A stretch of 32,143 bases of DNA from an uncultured Bacteroidales bacterium (GTDB lineage Bacteria; Bacteroidota; Bacteroidia; Bacteroidales; UBA3824), in NCBI GenBank assembly GCA_905234655.1, contig CAJOJG010000064.1, forward strand, positions 1 to 32,143. The letters run 5' to 3'. Positions 1-7,820 of the stretch are shown one piece after another. The position numbers and the translations under genes were made by a program. The stretch's first letter is position 1; every line of letters begins with the position of its first letter. The notes beneath the pieces are model-generated. The model was given only the letters and a program-made list of their open reading frames with translations, was not told where the DNA came from and ran no database searches.

Positions 1-10
1 TTAGGGGCTA

Positions 11-18
11 CAAAGGTA
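11..18 (-). promoter_or_regulatory. Possible -7 box for a leftward gene outside the window
   Basis: On the minus strand this reads TACCTTTG, a match to the Bacteroidota -7 consensus TAnnTTTG. It points out of the left edge, so the gene it would serve cannot be seen. No clear TTTG -33 box lies at the usual distance. Positions 19-102 hold only the 3' flank of the calcium ATPase, including a GC-rich run near 41-56 that could form a weak hairpin. Confidence 0.3.
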
Positions 19-102
19 CAAAATTTTCCATCAAGCGGAAAGGGGCCTCGGCCTCTTTCTCTTGAAAAAAATTGTTGCTTTTTTAAGTTGAATTTAAGAA
101 TT

Positions 103-2925
103 TTAATTTTCACACACACTTTTGTATTTCGTTTTTCCCACCTTCCTTTTCACTTCCCCGACCACCAGCACCGGCAAGGTCAAACCTATGATTATCAGCC
201 AGTCCGAAAGCGAGATGTGGCAGACGTTAAACATCGCGCCGCCGAGTTCCACGATGAGGATTTGACCGAGGAAGATGACGGCGGCAATCAACATGAATCC
301 TTTGCAACTACTCAGGTTGTGGAACGCGGATTTGCCCGTCATGAAGGCTTTGGCGTTGAACATGTTCCAGGATTGAAGCATCACAAAAATCGTGAAAAAC
401 AGGCTCGACTCGTAGGTGCTCAGGCCGTTGTATGCGCCGAATTTGAATGCGAACAGGTCGGCCATCGAGGCAATTTCGGCGTGTTGCATTATTATCAAAA
501 TTCCGAGCAAAATTAGCGTGAACAGCCCGCCCACACCAAAAATGTTCCACGCCATCGGACGGCTGATGATGAAGTCGGTAACGCGGCGCGGGCTATCGCG
601 CATTACGTCCTTCTGCGGCGGCAACGAGGCGAGCGCAATGGCGGCAAAGGTGTCCATAATCAGGTTCACCCAAAGCATTTGAGTAACCGTCAGGGGCGAT
701 TCCGTGCCGATGAACGCGCCTATCAGCACTATCAGGCAGGCGGCGACGTTGATGGTCATCTGAAACATTATGAACCGCTGGATGTTTTTGTAGAGCGAGC
801 GGCCCCACATCACGGCGTTGGTGATGGTAGAGAACGAGTTGTTTTGGATTGTCATGTCCGAGGCCTCTTTTGCAACCGCCGTGCCGTCGCCCATCGAGAG
901 GCCTACGTCGGCGGCGTTGAGGGCGGGTGCGTCGTTGGTGCCGTCGCCGGTGGCAGCGACAACGAAGTCTTTCTGTTTCAACAGTTTGACGAGGCGTTCC
1001 TTGTCGTTGGGCTTGGCGCGTGAGAGGATTTTGAGGTCGGCTACACGGTCGAGAAGTTCGTCGTCGGTCATCGCCGCAAACTCTGTTCCCGTCATTATCG
1101 CGCGGTCGCCGTCGGTGTCCGTCCAAAGCCCGCTCTGCCGGCCTATCTCTTTGGCTGTCAGGGGCGTGTCGCCGGTAACGATTTTCACTTGGATGCCCGC
1201 CTCGGTGCAACTCTTGACCGCCGCCGGGACGTCGGTGCGTATCGGGTCGGATATGGCAAAAATGCCCGCAAATTTGAGGTCGCGCTTCGTTAGTTTGCCC
1301 TCGGAAAATACCGTTTCGTCGTCGCCGATTTCCGTGTATGCAACCGCCAATGTGCGCATTGCTTTGCTCTGAAAATCAGACAGGTGTGAGGTGAATTTCT
1401 GTTTTTCAGTGTCGCTGACATTGGAAAAATTGAGCAATATTTCGGGCGCACCTTTCAGGTAGAGCATTTTTTTGCCGCTGACATTGGATTTGGCGACAGT
1501 GGCCATGTATTTGTTTTCGGTGGTGAAAGGCAGACGGTCTGTAATTTCAAGATTTTCACGCACTTGCAGGTAGTTTTTGCCCTTTGAGTTGAGCCACAAG
1601 AGCAACGCGCCCTCTGTCGGGTTGCCGATTGCGCGGATATTGGCGGGGTCGGCAAAATCAAGGTTTGCGGTGGTGTTGGCGGCAATCATTTCTGCAACCA
1701 AATCGTCCTGAATGTCAGAGAGTTCCGCTGACGAGACCTGCATTTTGTTTTGCGTCAGGGTGCCGGTCTTGTCGGTGCAGATTACGGACGCCGCGCCCAT
1801 GGTCTCGCAGGCGTGCATCGTGCGGGGCAGGGTGTTTTCGTCCATCAATTTTCGCATGCTGAACGCAAGGCTCAGCGTAACGCTCATCGGCAGTCCTTCC
1901 GGCACGGCGACTACAATCAACGTTACCGCAATCATCACTGTATTAAGTAGATACGATATAAAGTCGAGCCAATGGAAATCGTCGTTGATGACAAAAAACG
2001 TGATTATCCTGCCCACAACTATCAGGGCTGCAATGATATAACTTGCCTTGGTGATTTTGTCGGCAAGTTCGTCGAGTTTTTCGCTGAGCGGGGTGGGGTC
2101 GCCCTCGTCAACTTGCGCTGCCTCAAAGACTTTGCCGCTTTCGGTCTTGTCGCCTACTTTGATGACTTCGGCGGTGCAGTTGCCCTCGATGATGGTGGTT
2201 CCTTTGAGGATTTGGTCGGACGGGTAGGTGGCCTCTTTCTCAAATTTTGCGGGGTCGGTGGTCTTGTTGGCTTGAAGTTCGCCGGTCAGGGATGATTCGT
2301 TAACTATCAGATTATAAGCCTCTAACAATCGGCAGTCGGCAGGGATTTCCTCGCCGGTGTCGAGTATCACGATGTCGCCGGCCACGACTTCGCGCCTCGG
2401 GATTTGGCAGACGTTGTTGTTGCGGATTGCCTTGACGGGGGTGTCGTCGTTGACCTCGTTGAGGGACTGGAATGTCTTTTCGTTTTTGCGCTCGAGGAAG
2501 TACGCCACGCCGGTCGCCAAAAGTAGCGCGACGATGATTCCGACGGGTTCGAGGAATGTCGCGAGGCCGGCTTTCCCGCTCTCAAATTCAAATATCGAGA
2601 TTCCTATCGAGGCGATGAAGGCTGTGATGAGGATTTTGAACAGCGGGTCGCCAAAACCGCCGAAAAATCCGACAGTTACAATCAGCACCCACGACACGGC
2701 AAGCACCGCCGGCATCACGAAATATCCGCCGCTGACGATTGCGAACACGAGCGACCCGACGGTCAAGACCGCCATCGAGACGGAAATCCAATGTTTCAGT
2801 GCGTCTTTCAAAACGTCCCAAAATGTCTCTTTTTCGGGCGGCGTGAGGACGTTTTCGCCATGCTTCTGTCGGCTCTCTAATACTTGCTGGTCAGTAAGAC
2901 CGGTGTAATGATGTTTGTTTGACAT
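103..2925 (-). CDS. Calcium-translocating P-type ATPase, PMCA-type (P2B-like)
   Basis: A 940-residue ion pump expected in the inner membrane, where it would export Ca2+ using ATP. It has the full P-type set: phosphatase loop LTGE (about 213-216), the Ca2+-ATPase transmembrane motif PEGLP (342-346), the phosphorylation site DKTGTLT with Asp385, and the hinge motif TGDGTNDAPAL. The first ATG in the frame lies at 3036 inside a hairpin repeat. I chose the ATG at 2925 because the protein then begins like the family, with a short cytoplasmic N-terminus (HYTGLTDQQVLESR). One oddity is that after the usual N-terminal segment (residues 30-45) there are about 45 extra residues with two predicted hydrophobic helices before the conserved DPLFKILI segment. 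No operon partner is visible. The pump class is secure. Ca2+ specificity rests on the PEGL context. Confidence 0.93.
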   Translation of the reverse strand: MSNKHHYTGLTDQQVLESRQKHGENVLTPPEKETFWDVLKDALKHWISVSMAVLTVGSLVFAIVSGGYFVMPAVLAVSWVLIVTVGFFGGFGDPLFKILITAFIASIGISIFEFESGKAGLATFLEPVGIIVALLLATGVAYFLERKNEKTFQSLNEVNDDTPVKAIRNNNVCQIPRREVVAGDIVILDTGEEIPADCRLLEAYNLIVNESSLTGELQANKTTDPAKFEKEATYPSDQILKGTTIIEGNCTAEVIKVGDKTESGKVFEAAQVDEGDPTPLSEKLDELADKITKASYIIAALIVVGRIITFFVINDDFHWLDFISYLLNTVMIAVTLIVVAVPEGLPMSVTLSLAFSMRKLMDENTLPRTMHACETMGAASVICTDKTGTLTQNKMQVSSAELSDIQDDLVAEMIAANTTANLDFADPANIRAIGNPTEGALLLWLNSKGKNYLQVRENLEITDRLPFTTENKYMATVAKSNVSGKKMLYLKGAPEILLNFSNVSDTEKQKFTSHLSDFQSKAMRTLAVAYTEIGDDETVFSEGKLTKRDLKFAGIFAISDPIRTDVPAAVKSCTEAGIQVKIVTGDTPLTAKEIGRQSGLWTDTDGDRAIMTGTEFAAMTDDELLDRVADLKILSRAKPNDKERLVKLLKQKDFVVAATGDGTNDAPALNAADVGLSMGDGTAVAKEASDMTIQNNSFSTITNAVMWGRSLYKNIQRFIMFQMTINVAACLIVLIGAFIGTESPLTVTQMLWVNLIMDTFAAIALASLPPQKDVMRDSPRRVTDFIISRPMAWNIFGVGGLFTLILLGILIIMQHAEIASMADLFAFKFGAYNGLSTYESSLFFTIFVMLQSWNMFNAKAFMTGKSAFHNLSSCKGFMLIAAVIFLGQILIVELGGAMFNVCHISLSDWLIIIGLTLPVLVVGEVKRKVGKTKYKSVCEN

Positions 2926-3000
2926 AATTATTTGTTTTGTTGACGGAAAATTTACCGTGATTATCATTTCGATAAATTTTGCCGTTGTATTCATTTGTAC

Positions 3001-3070
3001 CGGGGGTTCACACCCCCGTCTATGTTCTGTCGCCACTTTCGTGGCTTGGTTTCCGTCATTGGGCGGAAAC
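3001..3070. repeat. REP-like cluster of three hairpins
   Basis: Three short inverted repeats follow one another. CGGGGG/CCCCCG (3001-3006 with 3013-3018) encloses a 6-nt loop. GCCAC/GTGGC (3032-3036 with 3041-3045) encloses a 4-nt loop. GTTTCCG/CGGAAAC (3049-3055 with 3064-3070) encloses 8 nt. They sit between the divergent 5' end of the calcium ATPase and the 3' end of the KilA-N gene. The layout resembles REP/BIME elements moved by RAYT transposases in Bacteroidota, but no second copy or RAYT gene is in the window. Confidence 0.5.
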
Positions 3071-3074
3071 GGGA

Positions 3075-3137
3075 TTTATTAGGAAGTTTTTTGGGATTTA
3101 TTAGGAAGTTGAGTTCCTAATAAAAGTTCCTAATAAA
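3075..3137. repeat. Nested palindromic repeat, four 11-bp arms
   Basis: The arm TTTATTAGGAA occurs at 3075-3085 and 3097-3107, and its reverse complement TTCCTAATAAA at 3114-3124 and 3127-3137. The inner pair has a 6-nt loop and the outer pair encloses it. The last arm abuts the stop codon of the KilA-N gene. The same arms with a 6-nt loop occur inside that gene at 3312-3339. The structure could act as a bidirectional terminator, a binding site for the adjacent DNA-binding protein, or a recombination remnant. Confidence 0.8.
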
Positions 3138-3737
3138 TCATTTTATTTCCCAATAACCATTCTTTTTGCTACCTGATCTTTCAATCAAACCAAGCCGTTT
3201 AAGTTCGCTAATATGCTCTCTAACAGACCTATCTGATATGCCCAAGGTTTCGGATAAATTGTTGTTGGTCGCATTAGGATTTTGCTTGATTGCATAGTAT
3301 GTTTTTGCTATTTTATTAGGAACTTCGATTCCTAATAAATTTACAGTGATTAGGTACAATTCAAATTCCACAGACACCAAACTTGCGAATTTAAAAGCAA
3401 TATCGTGTTGGGCATACGTTCCACCGTTGGCACCGCTCTTGCTCACGATACCTTTGGCGTTGGTTAGTTCTATCCATCTTGACGGGCTCATTGTGAATGC
3501 ATTGCTGCCCGCATCTTTCAAAAGGGAATCGAATTCGACCCCTTTAAAAACAGGGTTGTTCAAGCCTTCCCACAAGCCCAGATACTCAAGGGTGTTTTTT
3601 GAACGCATCCAGTTCTTAATCACGTCCTTGGGTTCAACAGGATTTTTTTGACGCGCAATATCCGTCAGGCTGATGTAATCGTCGCCTTCGATTTTCAACG
3701 TCCTGATAGTCGTATCTTTTACTGTAATCTTTGCCAT
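3138..3737 (-). CDS. KilA-N domain protein with C-terminal winged helix (chimera)
   Basis: A 199-residue protein. Residues 1 to about 130 form a KilA-N domain of the phage/Bacteroidota type (DDYISLTDIARQKNP near 19-33, then WMRSKNTLEYLGLWE). KilA-N is a DNA-binding fold common in phages and mobile genes. Residues about 143-199 instead match the winged-helix tail seen on AlbA_2-type ATP-binding proteins (LGISDRSVREHISELKRLG, ending in KKNGYWEIK). The join, residues 134-142 (LLGIEVPNK), is encoded entirely by a palindrome that recurs just past the stop codon. The ATG at 3737 has AGGAAG upstream. The protein is shorter than the roughly 270 residues I would expect of bacterial KilA-N relatives, so the original C-terminus seems to have been replaced. 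The fold calls are good. The function is unknown. Confidence 0.85.
   Translation of the reverse strand: MAKITVKDTTIRTLKIEGDDYISLTDIARQKNPVEPKDVIKNWMRSKNTLEYLGLWEGLNNPVFKGVEFDSLLKDAGSNAFTMSPSRWIELTNAKGIVSKSGANGGTYAQHDIAFKFASLVSVEFELYLITVNLLGIEVPNKIAKTYYAIKQNPNATNNNLSETLGISDRSVREHISELKRLGLIERSGSKKNGYWEIK
3312..3339. repeat. In-gene copy of the 11-bp-arm palindrome
   Basis: Arms TTTATTAGGAA (3312-3322) and TTCCTAATAAA (3329-3339) flank a 6-nt loop. They are identical to the arms at 3075-3137. The element is in frame and encodes residues 134-142 of the KilA-N protein, exactly between its two domains. The winged-helix coding segment is therefore bounded on both sides by the same palindrome. Confidence 0.85.
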
Positions 3738-3764
3738 CTGACTTCCTATGTTTTTTTGACTTTG

Positions 3765-3772
3765 CGAAGTTA
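3765..3772 (-). promoter_or_regulatory. Probable -7 box of the KilA-N gene
   Basis: The minus strand reads TAACTTCG, one base from TAnnTTTG, 27 nt upstream of the ATG at 3737. No clear -33 box is seen. Confidence 0.4.
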
Positions 3773-3796
3773 CGAAAAATATGGCGAAAAGAAAAA

Positions 3797-4390
3797 TTAA
3801 TTCTTCACCAATTGCACCACCGCCAGCCGTCCGCCGTCGCTTGACGAGAGAAGGATTTTTTCGCCCTCGGTCAGTGGCACGAAGCCGCCGGCGGGGATGG
3901 GCTTTTTAGAGCCGTCCGGTTGGATTTCAAACATGTCGGGGACACGGCGGTTGATGAGAAGCCCGTCGATGAAAGCCCTGTCAAACAGCGGTTTGAGGTA
4001 CGGCCCGCAAATCGTGTATGGCAGCCTTGACGGGTCGCCCTGCGGCAGTTCTGACTTGTCGAGTTGGCTGGGTTTCACGCGGTTGGTGCTGTCGGTGGGA
4101 TGCTCGATGAACAGAGCCTTCGCGCCCATCGTCATTCCCTCGTCTTTAGTCGGGTCGTCGATGTCCCAGACCTTGCCGCCGCGCAGAGGATGACGGTACA
4201 GCAAATACATGTAAATCAGCACCGCGAGGGCGTGAAGGTCGGTGTAACGGCTCGGCAGTTTGCGCTTCGGGTCGTAGAGGGCAAAGGTCTTGGTTTCAAT
4301 CACTTCGGGCGCAATGAAATCGGGCGTGCCGACCACATCGGGCGGATATTTGCCCGGCACCACAAGCCCGTCATCGTCGCAAAAAATCAA
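3797..4390 (-). pseudogene. C-terminal fragment of a Ser/Thr protein kinase
   Basis: The reading frame begins inside the kinase C-lobe. The first residues (FCDDDGLVVPG) correspond to the metal-binding DFG region, followed by the activation-segment end VGTPDFIAPEV and the subdomain IX-like stretch SRYTDLHALAVLIYMYLLYRHPLRGG. The N-lobe, with its ATP-binding glycine loop, Lys and catalytic HRD loop, is absent. In-frame stops lie immediately upstream (TAG at 4391-4393, then more), and only a TTG could start the frame. The C-lobe type resembles kinases found with Ter/TerY-like phosphorylation modules (ALFIEHPTDSTNR). I read this as a 5'-deleted kinase that cannot phosphorylate. The breakpoint is near 4391. 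Confidence 0.8.
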
Positions 4391-4437
4391 CTAAAAAAGC
4401 CATTTCTATTAACGAACTTATTAAATAACAATTAATT

Positions 4438-4605
4438 ATGACTGAAAATATTGACAGAAGTTGGCATCCTGACTTTGAAAAATACACCGAAGCAATGGCA
4501 AGAAATTTATCTAAAAAAGCAACTGCCGGAAATTTTCAACTGATTTGTCGGACGTGGATTCACGGCTTTCACTTCCGCCAAGTTCAGAAATTTGGAAGTA
4601 GTTAG
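4438..4605 (+). CDS. 55-aa orphan ORF, probably a truncated gene start
   Basis: The ATG at 4438 opens a 55-residue frame beginning MTENIDRSWHPDFEKY and ending at TAG 4603-4605. The first 32 residues look like a normal coding start (acidic, amphipathic, MARNLSKKATAGN). The rest is less protein-like. It lies between the broken kinase and the esterase, so it is probably the 5' stump of a gene lost in the same rearrangement. I do not recognise the family. Confidence 0.35.
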   Translation: MTENIDRSWHPDFEKYTEAMARNLSKKATAGNFQLICRTWIHGFHFRQVQKFGSS

Positions 4606-4618
4606 GCGTTGTCGTGCC

Positions 4619-5308
4619 TTATTCCCCCCTTTCCATCACCCATGCGAAACCTTTCGCCGTCCTGATGTCGGAATCTTTGAAATGTTTGCCGGCGTTCCAT
4701 TCGAGGGTGGCGGCGATGTTTTGGGTGTTGAGGATTTCTCTCTGACGGCGGATGGCGTTGCCGACCTGCGGCATGGCGGCGTTTTTGGTCTTTTCTTCCT
4801 TGTCGCCGAGGCTGAGGTAGATGCTTCGGGTGCGTGGGATGTTGTCCTCGGCAAAATCTATCCAATTGGGAAACCATACCGACGGGGATGCCGCCGCCAC
4901 GCCGTAAAACCGGTCTGTCTGGTAGCCGCACCACAGCGCAAACAATCCCGCTAACGAATATCCGCCGATGATGACTTTTTTGCCGCCGTCAGCACCGTGC
5001 AGAATGTCTGGCAAAAGGGTTCGCAAAATATAGTCCAACGTCTTTTGTGCGCCGTCGCCAAAAGGTGTTTTGCCGAAGACCGGCGGCGCGCACCACGGCG
5101 AAAGTTGGCTGTTCCAATCGTCGATTTTGAAGCCGACGAGCATGAAACGCCTTGCCGTCAACCGCTTAATCGTCTTGACTTCATTTTCGAGAAGTCCGAT
5201 GTCGTGGTCGTCAACAGGCTGAATCAGAACAAATTCCGAATCACTTTCGCCGAATATGTAACGCTGCGGGGGCATAAGTTGGGTGTTTTGCTGTTTTAAC
5301 TTTTCCAT
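4619..5308 (-). CDS. Alpha/beta-hydrolase esterase
   Basis: A putative serine esterase of about 229 residues. The nucleophile elbow is GYSLAGLFAL (GxSxG-type), preceded by KKVIIGG, with a likely oxyanion/core segment SPWCAPPVFGK. The His in NAGKHFKDSDIR near the C-terminus is a candidate triad residue. The arrangement fits the putative-esterase family that includes siderophore and feruloyl esterases, but no substrate can be assigned. There is no signal peptide, so it should be cytoplasmic. The start is uncertain. ATGs lie at 5341, 5308 and 5275. A TATATTTG -7 box on this strand at 5356-5363 would leave almost no leader for 5341, so 5308 is preferred. It is transcribed divergently from the acetyltransferase gene. 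Confidence 0.8.
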   Translation of the reverse strand: MEKLKQQNTQLMPPQRYIFGESDSEFVLIQPVDDHDIGLLENEVKTIKRLTARRFMLVGFKIDDWNSQLSPWCAPPVFGKTPFGDGAQKTLDYILRTLLPDILHGADGGKKVIIGGYSLAGLFALWCGYQTDRFYGVAAASPSVWFPNWIDFAEDNIPRTRSIYLSLGDKEEKTKNAAMPQVGNAIRRQREILNTQNIAATLEWNAGKHFKDSDIRTAKGFAWVMERGE

Positions 5309-5355
5309 CCTTGAATATTGCTGTATTTTAACAATGTCCATATTGATTATGACGA

Positions 5356-5404
5356 CAAATATACAAAAACTTTATAATTCGTGTCTGTTTTTCATTTATC
5401 TTTG
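5356..5404. promoter_or_regulatory. Divergent promoter pair, esterase and acetyltransferase
   Basis: Two -7 boxes face away from each other. TATATTTG lies on the minus strand (5356-5363) for the esterase, and TATCTTTG on the plus strand (5397-5404) for the acetyltransferase at 5424. The plus-strand box favours the ATG at 5424 over upstream in-frame starts, which would lie ahead of the promoter. Confidence 0.6.
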
Positions 5405-5423
5405 CAAAAAATTCCAAATACAA

Positions 5424-6044
5424 ATGAAAACAGAAATCAACCCTTCGGAAACATCACGCGCAAAGGCTTTTGGATATTGGATGAAATCGCCGATGCCGAT
5501 GGTAACTGTCGTCAAGACTTTTGACGTAACAAACCTTTGCCAGGAGAGCAAGAGCAATGGCTTGAAATTCAATATGTTGCTATGCTGGTGCATCGGCAAG
5601 GCGGCGAGCAAGGTTGAAGAATTTTTCACAATTCCAGAGGGCGAAAAACTTTTCCGCTACGACCATATCGCCATCAACACAATTTTCATCGACAAAAATG
5701 GCGCGCTATGTTTTTGCGATATTCCTTATAATGATGATTTGCAGCGTTTTAACAACGACTACAATGCAATGTCAAAAACAGCAATAGAATCTTGTCAAAA
5801 CATTTTGGACGAAGGTGCGGCAATTATCGGCACGTCGGCGGTTACCGGCACCGAACTCGACTGCATTGTCAACCAATATTCAGGCATTTACAACAATCCT
5901 TTCCTATCATGGGGACGCTACCGAAAACGTTGGTTCAAAGTAACTTTGCCAATTTCGTTCCAGTTTCACCACGTTCAGATGGACGGCGGACAGGCAGCAC
6001 AGTTTTTGGCGACGTTGCAGGACGCGATTAAAAATGTGAGGTGA
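5424..6044 (+). CDS. CatA-like O-acetyltransferase (chloramphenicol acetyltransferase fold)
   Basis: A 206-residue protein of the trimeric CAT family, which transfers acetyl groups from acetyl-CoA to a hydroxyl. The signature HHxxxDG is present as HHVQMDGG (182-189), with the preceding strand LPISFQF and the family features AFGYWMK near the N-terminus and PFLSWGRY in the middle. Length is close to classical CAT (about 210-220). The start at 5424 is set by the promoter just upstream and begins like the family. Genes of this kind are common in Bacteroidota chromosomes outside resistance elements, so chloramphenicol need not be the substrate. Confidence 0.88.
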   Translation: MKTEINPSETSRAKAFGYWMKSPMPMVTVVKTFDVTNLCQESKSNGLKFNMLLCWCIGKAASKVEEFFTIPEGEKLFRYDHIAINTIFIDKNGALCFCDIPYNDDLQRFNNDYNAMSKTAIESCQNILDEGAAIIGTSAVTGTELDCIVNQYSGIYNNPFLSWGRYRKRWFKVTLPISFQFHHVQMDGGQAAQFLATLQDAIKNVR

Positions 6045-6111
6045 TAAAATTGCTAACTTTGCAAAAAAATCAATGGCGGTGCTGAGGTTGGAATTTTGAG
6101 GGGACGCAATC

Positions 6112-6142
6112 TTTGTTTTTAAGAAAAAAAATCTTAACTTTG
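6112..6142 (+). promoter_or_regulatory. Promoter of the DUF1703 ATPase-nuclease gene
   Basis: TTTG (6112-6115) and TAACTTTG (6135-6142) are separated by 19 nt, a full match to the Bacteroidota -33/-7 pattern, 24 nt before the ATG at 6166. A second TAACTTTG lies at 6054-6061, just after the acetyltransferase gene. Confidence 0.7.
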
Positions 6143-6165
6143 CCAAACAATAAAATTGAATCATT

Positions 6166-7731
6166 ATGAGCGAATTTATCGACTACGGCAATGTTGACTT
6201 TATGCGTGTCAAAAAAAGCAATTTCGTTGACAAATCGGGATTGTTGAACGTCCTGAACGAGAATATGGACACTGAAAACAGTTTTATGTGTATATCGCGG
6301 CCGAGGCGGTTTGGCAAGTCGGTGGCGGCAAAGATGGCGTATGCCTACTACGACCGCAGCGCCAAGTCTGATGACCTTTTCGCCGACCTCGAAATTGCCA
6401 AATCGCCTGATTACAAGACACATCTCAACAAATATCCGACGATTTACATAGACTGGAACCGGTTTGCCGCCGTCAAGAAAAAGGACGTCGTAACCGTGGC
6501 GCAACAAATGATTGTAGAGGATTTAAAAAGGTCGTACCCGTTTTTGAAAGAAAAAAACATCCTGTTCGACGCGCTCAACGAAATCAACACCGAGACCGGC
6601 GACCGTTTCATCATGATAATCGACGAGTGGGACATGCTCGTCAGGGACGAGGACAAGAGCATTTGCGACGAGTATGTCAATTTCCTGCGCTCTATGTTCA
6701 AGACAAATTCCGCCAACAAAATTTTTCCGCTCGTGTACATGACGGGCATACTGCCGATTATCAAGTACGAGACGCAGCCGGCGATGAACAATTTCAGGGA
6801 ATTTAGCGTGATAACCCCCGGAAAAACAGACAAATACTACGGTTTTACAAGAGACGAGGTGAAGAAAATCTGCGAAGAAAATTCAATGGACTTCGACCGT
6901 ATGCAGCACGCCTACGATGGGTACATCGTCGGCAAGGAAAAATCCATCTTCAATCCCAACTCGGTGATGCTCAGTGTCTTGTATGGCAATTACGACAGTT
7001 ATTGGTCCAAATCTGCGTCTTACACCTCAATAGAAAAATATATCCACATCGACGAGGAAAATGTCAAGCCCAAAATAGAGCAACTACTTAACGGCGAGGC
7101 GATTCCGATAGAGGTAACGAGTTTCCGCAACGACATGAAAAACGTAGAATCTTCCGACGATGTTTTCACACTTTTGGCACACCTCGGGTATCTGTCGTAC
7201 AATCCTGAAAACAAGAGCGTCATGATTCCAAACACGGAAGTCGCCGGCGAGTTCAAGCATACGATTTCGAGGTCGGGCTGGGGATGGATTTCACGCGCAA
7301 TGGCCAATTCGCTGACGTTGCTCGACCGCACCATATCGCTTGATGCAGAATATGTTGCGAAGGCTTTCGACAATTACCGCCCCGAAGCCTCGTCAGTGCT
7401 CAATATCAACAGCGAGGCATCGATGTCGGCTGCAATAAGGATGGCGTATTTTGCGGCAGGCGAAGATTACAGGATAATCCACGAACTGCCCACGGGCAAA
7501 GGCTTTGCAGACATGGTATTCATTCCCGTCAACCGTCCTTCGCGCCCTGCGGTAGTCGTGGAACTCAAATACGACAAGGCCGCCGACAGCGCAATCGACC
7601 AGATCAAGCGCAAAGACTACCCCAAAAGCCTCAAAGGTTTTTCAAGACGCATCATCCTCGTCGGCGTCAACTACAACAAAAAGGAATCAAAGCACGAAGT
7701 GAAAATGGAAGTGATTGAAGCCACAGAGTAA
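6166..7731 (+). CDS. AAA-ATPase-like / PD-(D/E)XK nuclease protein (DUF1703 family)
   Basis: A 521-residue two-domain protein. The N-terminus (DFMRVKKSNFVDKSGLL) and Walker A variant RPRRFGKS (45-52) define the AAA-ATPase_like family, with a Walker B-like strand FIMIIDEWDML. The C-terminal part carries a PD-(D/E)XK nuclease core: GFADMVF with Asp449, then VVVELKY with Glu466 and Lys468. Such genes are multicopy in Bacteroidota and other gut anaerobes, and their function is not settled. They are suspected mobile or conflict-related factors. It has its own promoter and no operon partner. The family call is firm. A nuclease role is inferred from the motif. Confidence 0.92.
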   Translation: MSEFIDYGNVDFMRVKKSNFVDKSGLLNVLNENMDTENSFMCISRPRRFGKSVAAKMAYAYYDRSAKSDDLFADLEIAKSPDYKTHLNKYPTIYIDWNRFAAVKKKDVVTVAQQMIVEDLKRSYPFLKEKNILFDALNEINTETGDRFIMIIDEWDMLVRDEDKSICDEYVNFLRSMFKTNSANKIFPLVYMTGILPIIKYETQPAMNNFREFSVITPGKTDKYYGFTRDEVKKICEENSMDFDRMQHAYDGYIVGKEKSIFNPNSVMLSVLYGNYDSYWSKSASYTSIEKYIHIDEENVKPKIEQLLNGEAIPIEVTSFRNDMKNVESSDDVFTLLAHLGYLSYNPENKSVMIPNTEVAGEFKHTISRSGWGWISRAMANSLTLLDRTISLDAEYVAKAFDNYRPEASSVLNINSEASMSAAIRMAYFAAGEDYRIIHELPTGKGFADMVFIPVNRPSRPAVVVELKYDKAADSAIDQIKRKDYPKSLKGFSRRIILVGVNYNKKESKHEVKMEVIEATE

Positions 7732-7759
7732 AGTATTTTTAAACGCGGCACCCAAAGAT

Positions 7760-7791
7760 TTTGTGAGTTTGGTTTTTAATTTATAACTTTG
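7760..7791 (+). promoter_or_regulatory. Promoter of ahcY
   Basis: TTTG (7760-7763) and TAACTTTG (7784-7791) are spaced by 20 nt, 29 nt upstream of the ahcY start. The 89-nt gap before ahcY is too short and unstructured for a SAH riboswitch. Confidence 0.7.
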
Positions 7792-7820
7792 CACCGTCAA
7801 CAATAAATATACGAAAACAA

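Noticed and set aside
2926..3036. N-terminal extension of the calcium ATPase from ATG 3036
   Set aside because: The extra 37 residues come from the REP-like hairpin and have no family counterpart. The ATG at 2925 gives the normal start.
5283..5423. N-terminal extension of the acetyltransferase
   Set aside because: It would start upstream of the gene's own -7 box and overlap the divergent esterase promoter. The family starts near MKTEINPSE.
6054..6100. Leader peptide (MAVLRLEF) after a TAACTTTG box before the DUF1703 gene
   Set aside because: Only eight codons with no attenuator-like hairpins. A better promoter lies further downstream at 6112-6142.
7732..7820. SAH riboswitch ahead of ahcY
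   Set aside because: The gap is only 89 nt, contains a standard promoter near its end and shows no conserved pseudoknot-like GC-rich structure.
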